From contig NZ_AP031496.1 of NCBI RefSeq assembly GCF_042850945.1, forward strand, positions 5,766,001 through 5,830,000: a stretch of DNA of 64,000 nt, read 5' to 3'. This document shows, one piece after another, positions 44,171 to 52,163 of this stretch. The stretch comes from Halioxenophilus aromaticivorans (GTDB taxonomy: Bacteria > Pseudomonadota > Gammaproteobacteria > Pseudomonadales > Cellvibrionaceae). Below the pieces are notes generated by a model. It was not told where the DNA came from and did no database searches. It saw nothing but the letters and a program-made list of their open reading frames with translations. Made by a program: the position numbers and the translations under genes. Numbering within the stretch: position 1 is the stretch's first letter; each line of letters starts with the position of its first letter.

Positions 44171-45526
44171 ATGAAGCCGAAGATTTGGCAACAAATGTGT
44201 GTGTTGTCTTTGTTACCCGCATTCACCGGTTACACCCAAGCCGCTGGTTTTAAAGTGAATGAATACAGTACCAGTGCCCTGGGAGCCGCCAACTCCGCCG
44301 GCGCCGCGCAAGCCAACGATGCCACCACGGTGTTTTCCAACCCCGCCGGTATGACGCAACTGTCCAAGCAGCAGGTGATTGGTAACTTCAGCTTGATTGA
44401 TATCGACGCCGAATTCAGCAACAACGGCTCCTTCGACGCCGCCGGTCAACCCGTTGCTGGCAGCAGCGGTGGCAACGCCGCGCCCCTTTTGCACGTACCT
44501 GCTGGTTACTGGGTAAAACCGCTCAACGACACCATGGCCGTGGGCTTGGGTATTACCGTTCCCTATGGCTTAACCACCGAGTACAACAGCAGCTTTGTCG
44601 GCCGTTACGGCGCACTGGAATCCGAGCTGCTCACCGTAGATTTTAACCCTTCGTTTGCCATGGAACTAAGCGATAATTTCTCCGTTGGTTTTGGTGTATC
44701 CGCCCGCTACGCCGACGTAACACTCAGCAACGCCATTGAATACGGTGCTGTGTGTTTCAGCGCTCTGGCGCCAACCTTGGGTGCCGCGGCACCGGCTGCG
44801 TGTGTGGCCAACGGCTTGGCCCCGCAGGCCGTAGACGGAACCGTTGAGCTAGCCGGTGACGATTGGGGCTTTGGTTACAATATTGGTGTGTTGTATCACA
44901 CCGATTCCTTTAAAGTTGGCGCGCAGTATCGCTCAAAAGTGGAGTTCGACCTTGAAGGTGACGCCAACTTCACTAACCCGGCCATTGTAAACGCCGTTTT
45001 AGGGGCAGGTGGTGCTTTTGCGGATACCGGTATTACCGCCGAGCTAAACCTGCCAGAAACCTGGAATTTAAGCGCCGCCTGGATGATCAACAGCCAGTGG
45101 ACCATCATGGCCGATTACCTACACACCCAATGGTCTCGCTTCCGTACTCTAGCGGTGGAATTTGATAACCCAGCCCAGCCCGACTTAGTAGAAAAAGAGC
45201 ACTGGGATAACGTTGCTCGTATTTCTGTGGGTACCGAATACAAGCACAACGACCAGTGGACTTTCCGCGCCGGTATTGGCCACGATGAAAGCCCGGTGCC
45301 AGACGAGTACGCGCGCCCACGCATCCCCGATTCCGACCGCTTTATTTACGCCGTTGGTTTCGCTTGGAGCCCAGATCAACACTGGACGGTGGACGCAGCT
45401 TATAACCTGCTGATTGCTGACGACTCTGACTTGGCCAGTGAAGGCAACTACGGCGAAACCTTAATTGGTAGTTACGATTCCACCAAAGTGAATTTGTTAA
45501 GTGTGGGCTTAACCTACACCTTTTAA
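44171..45526 (+). CDS. FadL/OmpP1/TodX-family outer-membrane hydrophobe transporter
   Basis: A 451-residue outer-membrane beta-barrel protein. A signal peptide ends at TQAAG, and the mature start GFKVNEYSTSALGAANSAGAA with NPAGMTQL is the FadL hatch-domain hallmark. Alternating hydrophobic strands continue to the end. The last residues are LTYTF, with the C-terminal phenylalanine recognised by the barrel assembly machinery. It carries long-chain fatty acids or other hydrophobic compounds across the outer membrane. It is monocistronic, followed by a strong terminator at 45569-45595. Confidence 0.93.
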   Translation: MKPKIWQQMCVLSLLPAFTGYTQAAGFKVNEYSTSALGAANSAGAAQANDATTVFSNPAGMTQLSKQQVIGNFSLIDIDAEFSNNGSFDAAGQPVAGSSGGNAAPLLHVPAGYWVKPLNDTMAVGLGITVPYGLTTEYNSSFVGRYGALESELLTVDFNPSFAMELSDNFSVGFGVSARYADVTLSNAIEYGAVCFSALAPTLGAAAPAACVANGLAPQAVDGTVELAGDDWGFGYNIGVLYHTDSFKVGAQYRSKVEFDLEGDANFTNPAIVNAVLGAGGAFADTGITAELNLPETWNLSAAWMINSQWTIMADYLHTQWSRFRTLAVEFDNPAQPDLVEKEHWDNVARISVGTEYKHNDQWTFRAGIGHDESPVPDEYARPRIPDSDRFIYAVGFAWSPDQHWTVDAAYNLLIADDSDLASEGNYGETLIGSYDSTKVNLLSVGLTYTF

Positions 45527-45568
45527 ATTATACTTTTTAACCTTCGGCGTTTTGCCGATGCTTAGACC

Positions 45569-45595
45569 AAGGGCCGCACATGCGGCCCTTTTTTT
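45569..45595 (+). terminator. Rho-independent terminator after the FadL-type gene
   Basis: AAGGGCCGC and GCGGCCCTT around a 4-base ACAT loop, followed by seven Ts, 43 bases past the stop codon. It is a canonical strong terminator. Confidence 0.92.
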
Positions 45596-45612
45596 GTTAT
45601 TTTTTCTGTTTG

Positions 45613-46056
45613 CTATTTTTTCGCCAGCCAACGATCCAGTTGATCGGCGAAGGCTTTGCGATCGGATTGGCTGAAGGCCGGGGGTCCACCGGATTCAATA
45701 CCGCTGGAGCGCAGGGTATCGAGAAAATCGCGCATGTTTAAACGCGCTTTAATATTGGCTTTGGTTAACAGCTCTCCGCGCGGACTGAGCGCCTTAGCTT
45801 GCTTGTCTATTACCTCAGAGGCCAGGGGGATATCGCTGGTAATCACCAAATCTCCGGCGCTGACGCGCTGCACAATTTCGTTATCGGCTACGTCGAAACC
45901 GGCGGTCACTTGCACCGATTGAATAAACGGCGACTTAGGCACCCGCAGAAACTGATTGGCCACCAAGGTAAGTGGTGTTTTGGTTCTGTCGGCGGCGCGG
46001 TAAAGAATTTCCTTTACCACCACCGGGCAGGCGTCCGCGTCTACCCATATATGCAT
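45613..46056 (-). CDS. yaiI: YaiI/YqxD family (DUF188) protein
   Basis: A 147-residue protein of the DUF188 family. Marks are the N-terminal WVDADACPVVVKEILYRAA, the central GDLVITSDIPLA and the C-terminal GGPPAFSQSDRKAFADQLDRWL. The acidic residues in DADACP and TSDIPLA are compatible with a PIN-like metal-binding fold, which is the usual proposal for the family. Substrate and role are unknown. It begins 9 bases after the amidohydrolase gene ends and is probably co-transcribed with it. Confidence 0.92.
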   Translation of the reverse strand: MHIWVDADACPVVVKEILYRAADRTKTPLTLVANQFLRVPKSPFIQSVQVTAGFDVADNEIVQRVSAGDLVITSDIPLASEVIDKQAKALSPRGELLTKANIKARLNMRDFLDTLRSSGIESGGPPAFSQSDRKAFADQLDRWLAKK

Positions 46057-46065
46057 AGTGTTACC

Positions 46066-47388
46066 TTACTGCTGTTTGTAGACCTTACCGGCTTTCATCA
46101 CAAAATCGACATCCAATAACTCGCTGATGTCGTCCAAGGGAGAGCCGTGGGTGGCGATAATATCCGCCGCTTTGCCGCGCTCCAAGGTGCCTAAGGCGGC
46201 GCTTTGGTCAATTAAGTCTGCAGCATTCACCGTGGCCGACTTTAAAATGTCCATGGCCGGCATGCCAGCTTCAAACATGAGCACCGCCTCTTGGGCATTG
46301 ATACCGTGCCGCGATACGCCACTGTCAGTGCCAAAGGCGATATTAACACCGGCTTGGTAGGCCTTGGCAAAATTGCCTTTCATATCGCCACCCACTTTGA
46401 TTGCCTTGGCTTTGATTTCTTCGCTCAAAAAATCCGACTCATTGGCCATTTGCACCACGGTATCACCGGCCAATAAAGTGGGCACCAAATAGGCTCCGGT
46501 TTGTTTAAACAGAGCAAAGGCCTCTTCATTGGCGTAGGAGCCGTGCTCGATGCTGGCCACACCGGCCTTGAGGGCGGCAATGATACCGTCTTCTTGGTGG
46601 GCGTGGGCAGCCACTTTTTTACCCATGGATTTGGCCGCTTGGACAATTTCTTTGAGTTCATCCAACGCCATTTGTTGGCCGGTGCCGGTGTCACGGTCGG
46701 TTAAAACACCGCCGGTGGCCGACACCTTAATCAGATCTCCGCCGAATTTAACGGCCCGCCGAGCAGCTCGACGACAGTCGTAGGGGCCATCGCAAATTTG
46801 CTTACTTGTGTAAAAATCCAATAGGTCATGTTTCATGCCACTGACGTCGGAGTGGCCACCGGTGATGCCCACACCACCGGCGGCAATGATTCGGGGGCTA
46901 TCCACCCAGCCTTCGTTCACGGCCTTGCGCAGGGCGTACATTTGCTGTTCGTCGGAGCCCACATCGCGCACGGTGGTAAAGCCGGCCAGTAAGGTTTTTT
47001 TACCGAAATGAATGCTGCGCATGCCAATCTCTTCACTGGACATTCGCAGATTTTCGCTGTCATTTTTGGGGCTAATTTCAAACTGGATATGCACATGCAT
47101 ATCCATTAATCCCGGCATCACAAAACTGTTTTTTAAATCGATGGTTTGGCTGGCGGTAGGCACCTCGTTAAAGCCTGGCGTAACCGATTTAATAATGCCA
47201 TCTTCTATTAACACGGTGTGCTGTTCCAGTGGCTGCTGCCCGGGCACCGCCAGTAATTTTCCTGCATAAATGGCGATAGTTTCCGCATTAGCTTGCGCCG
47301 CCGTTAGCAAAAGCGCAGACGCAAAAGCGAGAGTGCCTGGGAGGGCCAAAGCCCAGCGCTTTAAGCGTAGATTTGAATCAGAATGCAT
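46066..47388 (-). CDS. Exported amidohydrolase (imidazolonepropionase/prolidase-like)
   Basis: A 440-residue metal-dependent amidohydrolase with a signal peptide (LALPGTLAFASALLLTAAQANA). The metal-binding HxH is at H98 and H100 (MDMHVH). A carboxylated-lysine candidate lies in GGDLIKVSATGGV. Further ligands are HAHQE, ASIEHGSY and the terminal aspartate in AFGTDSGVSRHG. Close relatives hydrolyse dipeptides with C-terminal proline or basic residues, or act on cyclic amides. The substrate here is unknown. It is probably periplasmic and is first in a two-gene unit with yaiI. Confidence 0.9.
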   Translation of the reverse strand: MHSDSNLRLKRWALALPGTLAFASALLLTAAQANAETIAIYAGKLLAVPGQQPLEQHTVLIEDGIIKSVTPGFNEVPTASQTIDLKNSFVMPGLMDMHVHIQFEISPKNDSENLRMSSEEIGMRSIHFGKKTLLAGFTTVRDVGSDEQQMYALRKAVNEGWVDSPRIIAAGGVGITGGHSDVSGMKHDLLDFYTSKQICDGPYDCRRAARRAVKFGGDLIKVSATGGVLTDRDTGTGQQMALDELKEIVQAAKSMGKKVAAHAHQEDGIIAALKAGVASIEHGSYANEEAFALFKQTGAYLVPTLLAGDTVVQMANESDFLSEEIKAKAIKVGGDMKGNFAKAYQAGVNIAFGTDSGVSRHGINAQEAVLMFEAGMPAMDILKSATVNAADLIDQSAALGTLERGKAADIIATHGSPLDDISELLDVDFVMKAGKVYKQQ

Positions 47389-47457
47389 GGTTGGATTCCC
47401 GTGATTTATTAGCGCCTAGCCTTAGGTGTTTGGTTGCAAGCTAGTTAACCTTCATGA

Positions 47458-47937
47458 CTATTTAAGGTTGATAAAAAGAGGTCGCCCATCACTGTTGAAA
47501 CAGCGGGCAAAGCTAAATGCAATTGGGCTGGCGCCGTGTTCGGCAATGTGGGCCAATTTCTTTCTTGCCTCGGCAACACTGGGTTTATGCCCCTATGACA
47601 GATACCATAACGCTACATAACGCTAGATGAAACTTGAGATGCTCAAACCATTCCTTGCGACGGCGCATAATCGCTTTATGGTCCGCTTTGCGGTAAATAA
47701 CAGCCATCAGCGACTCACAATCCTGCCAAACAGATAGATTAAAACTGTAATGGTGGTCGCCGGGGAAGGCTCTTCATCGGACTCGCGGTCGGCATCGCTA
47801 AAACGCCAAATAAAGCCCGGGGCAGCCTCGGCCAGCGAATTAACACGATCAATATTGTTTGCAAAGTCTTGGTTGGCTGGATCATCAGCCGGCAATATAA
47901 AGCGAGCAATATTGACTTGGGCTAGTGACATCGGCAT
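47458..47937 (-). pseudogene. DUF3291 gene inactivated by two frameshifts and a stop
   Basis: Three consecutive frames together give a full DUF3291 protein of about 155 residues. Frame 1 (from the ATG at 47937) reads LAQVNIARFILPADDP and on to GFIWRFSDADRESDEEP. After a one-base shift near 47757-47775, frame 2 gives GDHHYSFNLSVWQDCESL and RRRKEWFEHLKFHLAL. Then a 10-base tandem duplication (47606-47625) shifts the frame. Removing one copy joins FHLAL directly to WYLS, a TAG stop (47593-47595), and GHKPSVAEARKKLAHIAEHG, ending at the TAG at 47458. Each piece matches the family in order, so the gene was recently intact. The lesions are seen directly; expression is unlikely. Confidence 0.85.
47606..47625. 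repeat. 10-base tandem duplication inside the DUF3291 pseudogene
   Basis: CATAACGCTA occurs twice head to tail (47606-47615, 47616-47625). Deleting one copy restores the reading frame between two conserved DUF3291 segments. It is therefore the inactivating mutation at this point, probably a replication-slippage event. Confidence 0.9.
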
Positions 47938-48007
47938 CGGCAGATGTATCAGGCGCTCTGCTTTTGGTTTAAGCGACGTTTTTGAAATGGCCGATTTGCC
48001 GCTATTT

Positions 48008-48055
48008 CACAACAGTGCCATTTCACAACAGTGCAATTTCACAACAGTGCCATTT
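48008..48055. repeat. Three tandem copies of a 16-base unit
   Basis: CACAACAGTGCCATTT is repeated three times without gaps (48008-48023, 48024-48039, 48040-48055). The middle copy has a single C-to-A change, and a partial CACTT follows. It is a minisatellite-like slippage tract in the intergenic DNA between the DUF3291 pseudogene and a small exported protein. No function is evident. Confidence 0.9.
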
Positions 48056-48082
48056 CACTTCAGAGCCAAAAGGTAAAGAAAG

Positions 48083-48108
48083 TAACCGCTAGCCTAGGCT
48101 AGCGGTTA
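48083..48108 (-). terminator. Perfect palindrome after the small exported-protein gene
   Basis: A 26-base perfect palindrome (half-site TAACCGCTAGCCT) starts 5 bases after the minus-strand stop codon. On that strand it is followed by CTTTCTTT. It is a probable intrinsic terminator. Confidence 0.75.
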
Positions 48109-48113
48109 TATTA

Positions 48114-48494
48114 TTAAGAGCTGGGATTGGCTTGTTTAAAGGCACGAATGGCATCGTTAAATTTATTGGCTAGAGTTTCTTCGGCATTTACCGCGGCGTT
48201 GTATTTATCGGTTAACGCTTGATACTCGGCTTTGATGGCCTTTAATGCTGGCTTATCACCACCGCTGGCCAATTTAGTTTTGCTGGCTTCGATGGCTTCG
48301 TTTAAACAGCCTAAATATTCTGAGTTTTCGGTTTGGAAGGCCGTAACCGCTTCCTTACCTGCTAACATGGCCTGCATGTCGGCATTTTTACCATTCGGTA
48401 ATTCGGGCATAGCGGGTAGGCTACAGTCTGTGGCCCACACGGTAGATACTCCCAACATCAAACAGATAAACGCTGCAATCTTGGTCGCTTTCAT
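48114..48494 (-). CDS. Small exported helical protein, unrecognised
   Basis: A 126-residue protein from the ATG at 48494, with AGGAG 7 bases upstream. The signal peptide (KIAAFICLMLGVSTVWA) is followed by a short mature protein with two cysteines (DCSLPAMPELPNG and YLGCLNEA) that could form a disulfide. Two helical stretches rich in Ala, Lys and Glu follow. I recognise no family. The layout resembles small periplasmic proteins common in this bacterial group. It is a single-gene unit closed by the palindrome at 48083-48108. Confidence 0.8.
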   Translation of the reverse strand: MKATKIAAFICLMLGVSTVWATDCSLPAMPELPNGKNADMQAMLAGKEAVTAFQTENSEYLGCLNEAIEASKTKLASGGDKPALKAIKAEYQALTDKYNAAVNAEETLANKFNDAIRAFKQANPSS

Positions 48495-48772
48495 GTCTCT
48501 TCTCCTAAGATATCGTCCTGTGGTTGTTATTATTTGGTTAGATTGACTTCGCTGTCTTTGGTTCTCGGATAGGGTCTTGAATTTCGGTTGTCGATAACGT
48601 GATTCACCTCCGCATGACCTAAGCACTTAATAACCCATGACTCTCTGTGGGCTATTTGCACGTACAGGTGCGGCCTATGGGCGCCAGCTGTCATCGCCAC
48701 CAAAGTTAGTTTACCCCATGCTCAGCACAGTGCCTACCTCGTAGCTCGCCAGTTAGGTAAAGGCCTGTAAAA

Positions 48773-49402
48773 TTAAGGCTGTTGCTGGCGCTCTATTAAT
48801 GCCTCTAATTGATGCACTTCTTGCAATAGCTGCGCATTTAATAGGGTTAATTGCTCGGTGACGCTCTGCTGGGCGTATTCGATTTCGCGCATTTCAGCCA
48901 AGGCCTGGGCGCGGTTCTGTTGGTTACTGTTATTATTTAAAATAACTTGTTCAAGCACCTGTTTTTGTTCGTAATAATTGGCTTGCTGAATTTCCAATGC
49001 GTCGATATCACTGGCCAATTGATCAACGATTTTTTGCTGCTGATAACGCTCTAACCCGTCGTGATAGCCCAACTCAAATTGCGCTCGGGTACCCAGCGGG
49101 CAAAAGGTTGGCATGGCAGCACCACGGTTGCCCACGGACAAGCCATTGCTGTAGTTGCAATAGCGCGTTAGGCCCTCATCGTGGCCGCGTTCATAGGCGG
49201 TTAAATCCGGTGTAATATTGACCTTGGCACAAGCCTTTCGGTGGCGGGCTAGGTTGTTTCTGGCTTTGCCGTTACTGCCGTCTTCTAGGCCAATTTGGTA
49301 CCAATCGGCATTTAAACACTCTTGTTTGGATAAACTGGAACAGCCGGTAATCAGTACCAGCAACGATGTTAGTAGCAGCCCCTGCCCACATCGAATCAAC
49401 AT
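48773..49402 (-). CDS. DUF2799 lipoprotein
   Basis: A 209-residue lipoprotein with lipobox VLITGCSSL. It carries the DUF2799 pattern: CLNADWYQIGLEDGSNGK, HRKACAKVNITPDLTAYERGHDEGLTRYC, and FELGYHDGLERY. The repeated G-x-x-DG-L/GHDEGL elements are family features. The last 80 residues form a glutamine-rich coiled coil (QQANYYEQKQVLEQVIL and onwards). It is anchored to a membrane, facing the periplasm; the function of the family is unknown. Confidence 0.88.
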   Translation of the reverse strand: MLIRCGQGLLLTSLLVLITGCSSLSKQECLNADWYQIGLEDGSNGKARNNLARHRKACAKVNITPDLTAYERGHDEGLTRYCNYSNGLSVGNRGAAMPTFCPLGTRAQFELGYHDGLERYQQQKIVDQLASDIDALEIQQANYYEQKQVLEQVILNNNSNQQNRAQALAEMREIEYAQQSVTEQLTLLNAQLLQEVHQLEALIERQQQP

Positions 49403-49514
49403 GCGACTTTCCTTGTGTTAGCAACTTGTTAGCGTTTGTTATAGTGCTTTATGGTAAACCATATCCTTGCTAAACCATATTCGACGCCAGTGCTTGACCA
49501 GTACATGAATAGAC

Positions 49515-49540
49515 GAGAAACGGCAGGCCTGCCGTTTCTC
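49515..49540. terminator. Perfect palindrome downstream of gpx
   Basis: A 26-base perfect palindrome (half-site GAGAAACGGCAGG) sits 8 bases beyond the minus-strand gpx stop. No clear T-run follows, but position and stem strength fit a transcript-end hairpin. Confidence 0.65.
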
Positions 49541-49548
49541 GGCCAAGG

Positions 49549-50091
49549 TTACGCTAAGGCTTTATCGATAGCGCCGCTCAAAATGGGATCGCTGGGCGTC
49601 ATATCCGGTGCAAAGTGCCCGATGACTTCACCGTTACCATCCACCAGAAACTTCTCAAAGTTCCACATTACCTGACCATCCACCACGTTGATGCCGTAGT
49701 TTTTTAGTTTTTCTTCAAAACCGCTGTCCGGTGAGGTGGTGCGCTCTGGCATGGCGTCAAAGAGAGCGCTGTAAAGTGGGTGGCGGTCGTCGCCGTTGAC
49801 CTCTATTTTGGCAAACATCGGGAATTCGATACCGAATTTCATACTGCAAAACTCTTTAATGGCCGCCTCATCGCCGGGCTCCTGGCCACCAAATTGATTG
49901 CAAGGAAAACCCAATACCTCTAGGCCTTGGTCTTTTTTCTCCTTGTAGAGCGCCTCTAGGGCTTCGTACTGCGGCGTTAGACCACACTCCGATGCGGTGT
50001 TAACAATGAGTAAGGTTTTGCCTTGGTAATCGGCCAATGACTTGGTTTCGCCATCGATGGTTGTAACATCAATACTATGGATACTGGACAT
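49549..50091 (-). CDS. gpx: Glutathione peroxidase-family thiol peroxidase
   Basis: A 180-residue cysteine-type GPx. The peroxidatic cysteine is C36 in NTASECGLTPQY. The catalytic glutamine lies in FPCNQFGGQEP and the tryptophan in MWNFEKFLV. A second cysteine, C82 in FCSMKFGIEFP, matches the resolving cysteine of thioredoxin-dependent GPx enzymes such as BtuE. It is therefore likely to use thioredoxin to reduce lipid or organic hydroperoxides. It lies 55 bases downstream of an OhrR-type regulator gene on the same strand, implying peroxide-inducible expression. Confidence 0.93.
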   Translation of the reverse strand: MSSIHSIDVTTIDGETKSLADYQGKTLLIVNTASECGLTPQYEALEALYKEKKDQGLEVLGFPCNQFGGQEPGDEAAIKEFCSMKFGIEFPMFAKIEVNGDDRHPLYSALFDAMPERTTSPDSGFEEKLKNYGINVVDGQVMWNFEKFLVDGNGEVIGHFAPDMTPSDPILSGAIDKALA

Positions 50092-50146
50092 GAGTTTCCC
50101 CTGGGTTGCTTCGACTGTTGTTGTGAATGTAATGAAACGATATCGG

Positions 50147-50596
50147 TTATTTATTGGCCTGGGATTGCAGTTTTTCTAGCAGTTCTTTGATATCCAAACG
50201 GATGCCATTGAGCCAATCCAGGGGCGCGTCTAGCTTGCACACCATGGATTGTGGAACATCTACCGCGTCTTGCATTAAAGATTCGCCCTTGGCAGTGATG
50301 TCGATATCCACTCGGCGCTCATCATCTAAGTTGCGATTGCGCATCAACAGGCCGGCCAGCTCCATGCGTTTTAGCATGGGGGTCAGCGTGCCAGAGTCCA
50401 AATACAGTAATTTTGCCAATTCACCCACGGATGTGGTTTTGCGCTCCCACAACACAAGCATAACTAAGTATTGCGGATAGGTTAAACCGAGCGGCTCGAG
50501 TAAAGGGCGATAGGACTTGGCCACCAAATTAGCGGCAACGTGGATAGGAAAACACAGCTGGTTTTCCAGTTTTAGATGCTCTGGAATATCGGCCAT
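50147..50596 (-). CDS. ohrR: OhrR-type MarR-family peroxide sensor/repressor
   Basis: A 149-residue MarR protein with the OhrR hallmark near the N-terminus, KLENQLCFPIHVAANLV. C15 is the redox-sensing cysteine. It continues with YRPLLEPLGLTYPQYLVMLVLWE. The winged helix includes TSVGELAKLLYLDSGTLTPMLKRME. Oxidation of the cysteine by organic hydroperoxide releases DNA. The target is probably its own promoter and the gpx gene that follows, because a dyad lies 46 bases upstream of the start (50642-50660). The more usual target, an ohr gene, is absent here. Confidence 0.92.
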   Translation of the reverse strand: MADIPEHLKLENQLCFPIHVAANLVAKSYRPLLEPLGLTYPQYLVMLVLWERKTTSVGELAKLLYLDSGTLTPMLKRMELAGLLMRNRNLDDERRVDIDITAKGESLMQDAVDVPQSMVCKLDAPLDWLNGIRLDIKELLEKLQSQANK

Positions 50597-50641
50597 GGGC
50601 AGACCTTGGCAATGCGCCTTGGGACAATTTCATCAACGATA

Positions 50642-50660
50642 GCACAAAATTATATTGTGC
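50642..50660. promoter_or_regulatory. Candidate OhrR operator
   Basis: GCACAA (50642-50647) and TTGTGC (50655-50660) are perfect complements around an AT-only centre (AATTATA). The 19-base dyad lies 46 bases before the ohrR start and 9 bases from the end of the phytochrome gene. AT-rich dyads with ACAA/TTGT arms are typical OhrR sites. The assignment is by position and shape. Confidence 0.55.
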
Positions 50661-50668
50661 ACCAAGCA

Positions 50669-52135
50669 TTATTTTTGGGGCGGGATATCCGGTATTAGAC
50701 CGCCTTTATGGCTTATCATCCGGCGTAGATACAGCAATTTATGTCTAGTGTCCTCCTGCCAGGACTCACTGTGGCCCAGCCGCCGTTCAACCCATTTACT
50801 GAAAGAGCGGCGCGGCGCATAAGAAGCTTCACCAGTGGTAAGCTCCGCAGGTTTATTCGGGTTACCGGCCCAGGTTATGTTTATTTGGCTTTCTTTTCGT
50901 AAAAAATAGATGGCTCTGGGGGATTGTTGGCCCGATGACGGATCCAGCGCCACCGCTGCAACACCTGCAAAAGATGAAAGTAACTCGGTATCCATATCAC
51001 GCAGTAAAGAGTCTGTAACAAACACAGGTTGCCCACTTTTGGCCATGTGTTTTTCCAGCGCTGTTAACAAGCTTTCCTCCACCGACTCACCATAATATTC
51101 GTAGAGTGAACCCCGATCCACTACGATGGCATCGCAACCGATTTCTCGTTTTAGGGTGCCGAATAGAGCCGCTATTGTCGGTTCTTCGGAACTCATTGAG
51201 TCTCGCGATGCGAAGTGGACTTCGCAGGTAGATTGATACATGGCATGGCGTAGGGAGCGATCTCTCTGCAAAACCACCAAATAGCGATCTATTTGGAGAC
51301 GGATGTGTTCTAAAGTTGGCAAATTAACCCAGCGGCGGGCCAGTGAGTGGCAAGTGATTAACGCAGACAATTGCCCCGCTACAACAACAGCAAAGGACAC
51401 CGAAGAATTAACACCCATGTTGGCCATATATTGTTTGTGGACTGACGACACACTTCGCAGATCTACCTTGGTTAGATCTAAACTTTGATAATTGCCATAC
51501 ACAAGTTGGTCAGGCTCGTCGACGTCGACGATTTGTCGCCAACCATTTTGCACGTACAAATTGCGTGCAATTTGAGGAATGTCGCTGGCCGGGTAGCGTA
51601 AATCCAAATAACTGCCCAACTCCTTATCGGTTACAACTTCCTCAATCACCACTCCGTCGCCATTGGCTGCAAATTGGTAGTACATCACTCGCTGATGACC
51701 GGTGACCTTTTGCACCCAGTTGAGTAAATGCTTGCGATAGAGCTGCGGCTTGTTTACCTCCGCAGGCGGTGTAGGCAAATCGGCGACTTCGAATTGGTCT
51801 TGGTGCTTATAAAACTCAAAGTAAACCGAGTCATTGAAAGGGATCACGTTCACATCAAAATAGGATCCTTTAGTGCCAGCTCGTAAAACCACGTAGGGCC
51901 CCTTACTGGCGCTGTGTGCTAATTCTTTTATCCAATCCGGGGCAGCCGACGCCACCGACAGCGGTTGGCCATGGATATCAAACTGCGAAAAATTAGCAGA
52001 GATATGGGTGACTGTTTGATTAACATCGACCACTAGCAAGGCACCATGCCCCTGTATCTTTCCGCTTTTATGCAACTGCTCATTTTCGCAAGTCGCAATA
52101 AAATGGTTCTGCGTCTGCACGTCTTGAAACCCCAT
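50669..52135 (-). CDS. Bacteriophytochrome photosensory core (PAS-GAF-PHY) without output domain
   Basis: A 488-residue phytochrome sensory module. The biliverdin-attachment cysteine is C16 in IATCENEQLHKSGKIQGHGAL. The GAF domain (about 130-300) has the PASDIP motif with D185 and chromophore-contact histidines H233 (SSVHKQYMANMG) and H263 (ITCHSLARRW). The PHY domain (about 310-480) has the tongue motif W422-A-G and PRRSF (441-445). All the photochemically important residues are present, but the protein ends right after PHY, with no kinase, GGDEF or other output domain. It is 28 bases downstream of the CheB-CheR-GGDEF-EAL gene and is probably translated from the same mRNA. It may act in trans on that protein. 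No haem oxygenase gene is in the window. Confidence 0.92.
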   Translation of the reverse strand: MGFQDVQTQNHFIATCENEQLHKSGKIQGHGALLVVDVNQTVTHISANFSQFDIHGQPLSVASAAPDWIKELAHSASKGPYVVLRAGTKGSYFDVNVIPFNDSVYFEFYKHQDQFEVADLPTPPAEVNKPQLYRKHLLNWVQKVTGHQRVMYYQFAANGDGVVIEEVVTDKELGSYLDLRYPASDIPQIARNLYVQNGWRQIVDVDEPDQLVYGNYQSLDLTKVDLRSVSSVHKQYMANMGVNSSVSFAVVVAGQLSALITCHSLARRWVNLPTLEHIRLQIDRYLVVLQRDRSLRHAMYQSTCEVHFASRDSMSSEEPTIAALFGTLKREIGCDAIVVDRGSLYEYYGESVEESLLTALEKHMAKSGQPVFVTDSLLRDMDTELLSSFAGVAAVALDPSSGQQSPRAIYFLRKESQINITWAGNPNKPAELTTGEASYAPRRSFSKWVERRLGHSESWQEDTRHKLLYLRRMISHKGGLIPDIPPQK

Positions 52136-52163
52136 TTTTATGAACGCCGTAGCTCTCTAAATC

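Noticed and set aside
48008..48055. Possible CRISPR array
   Set aside because: The 16-base units are directly adjacent with no spacers, and no cas gene is present; it is a simple tandem repeat.
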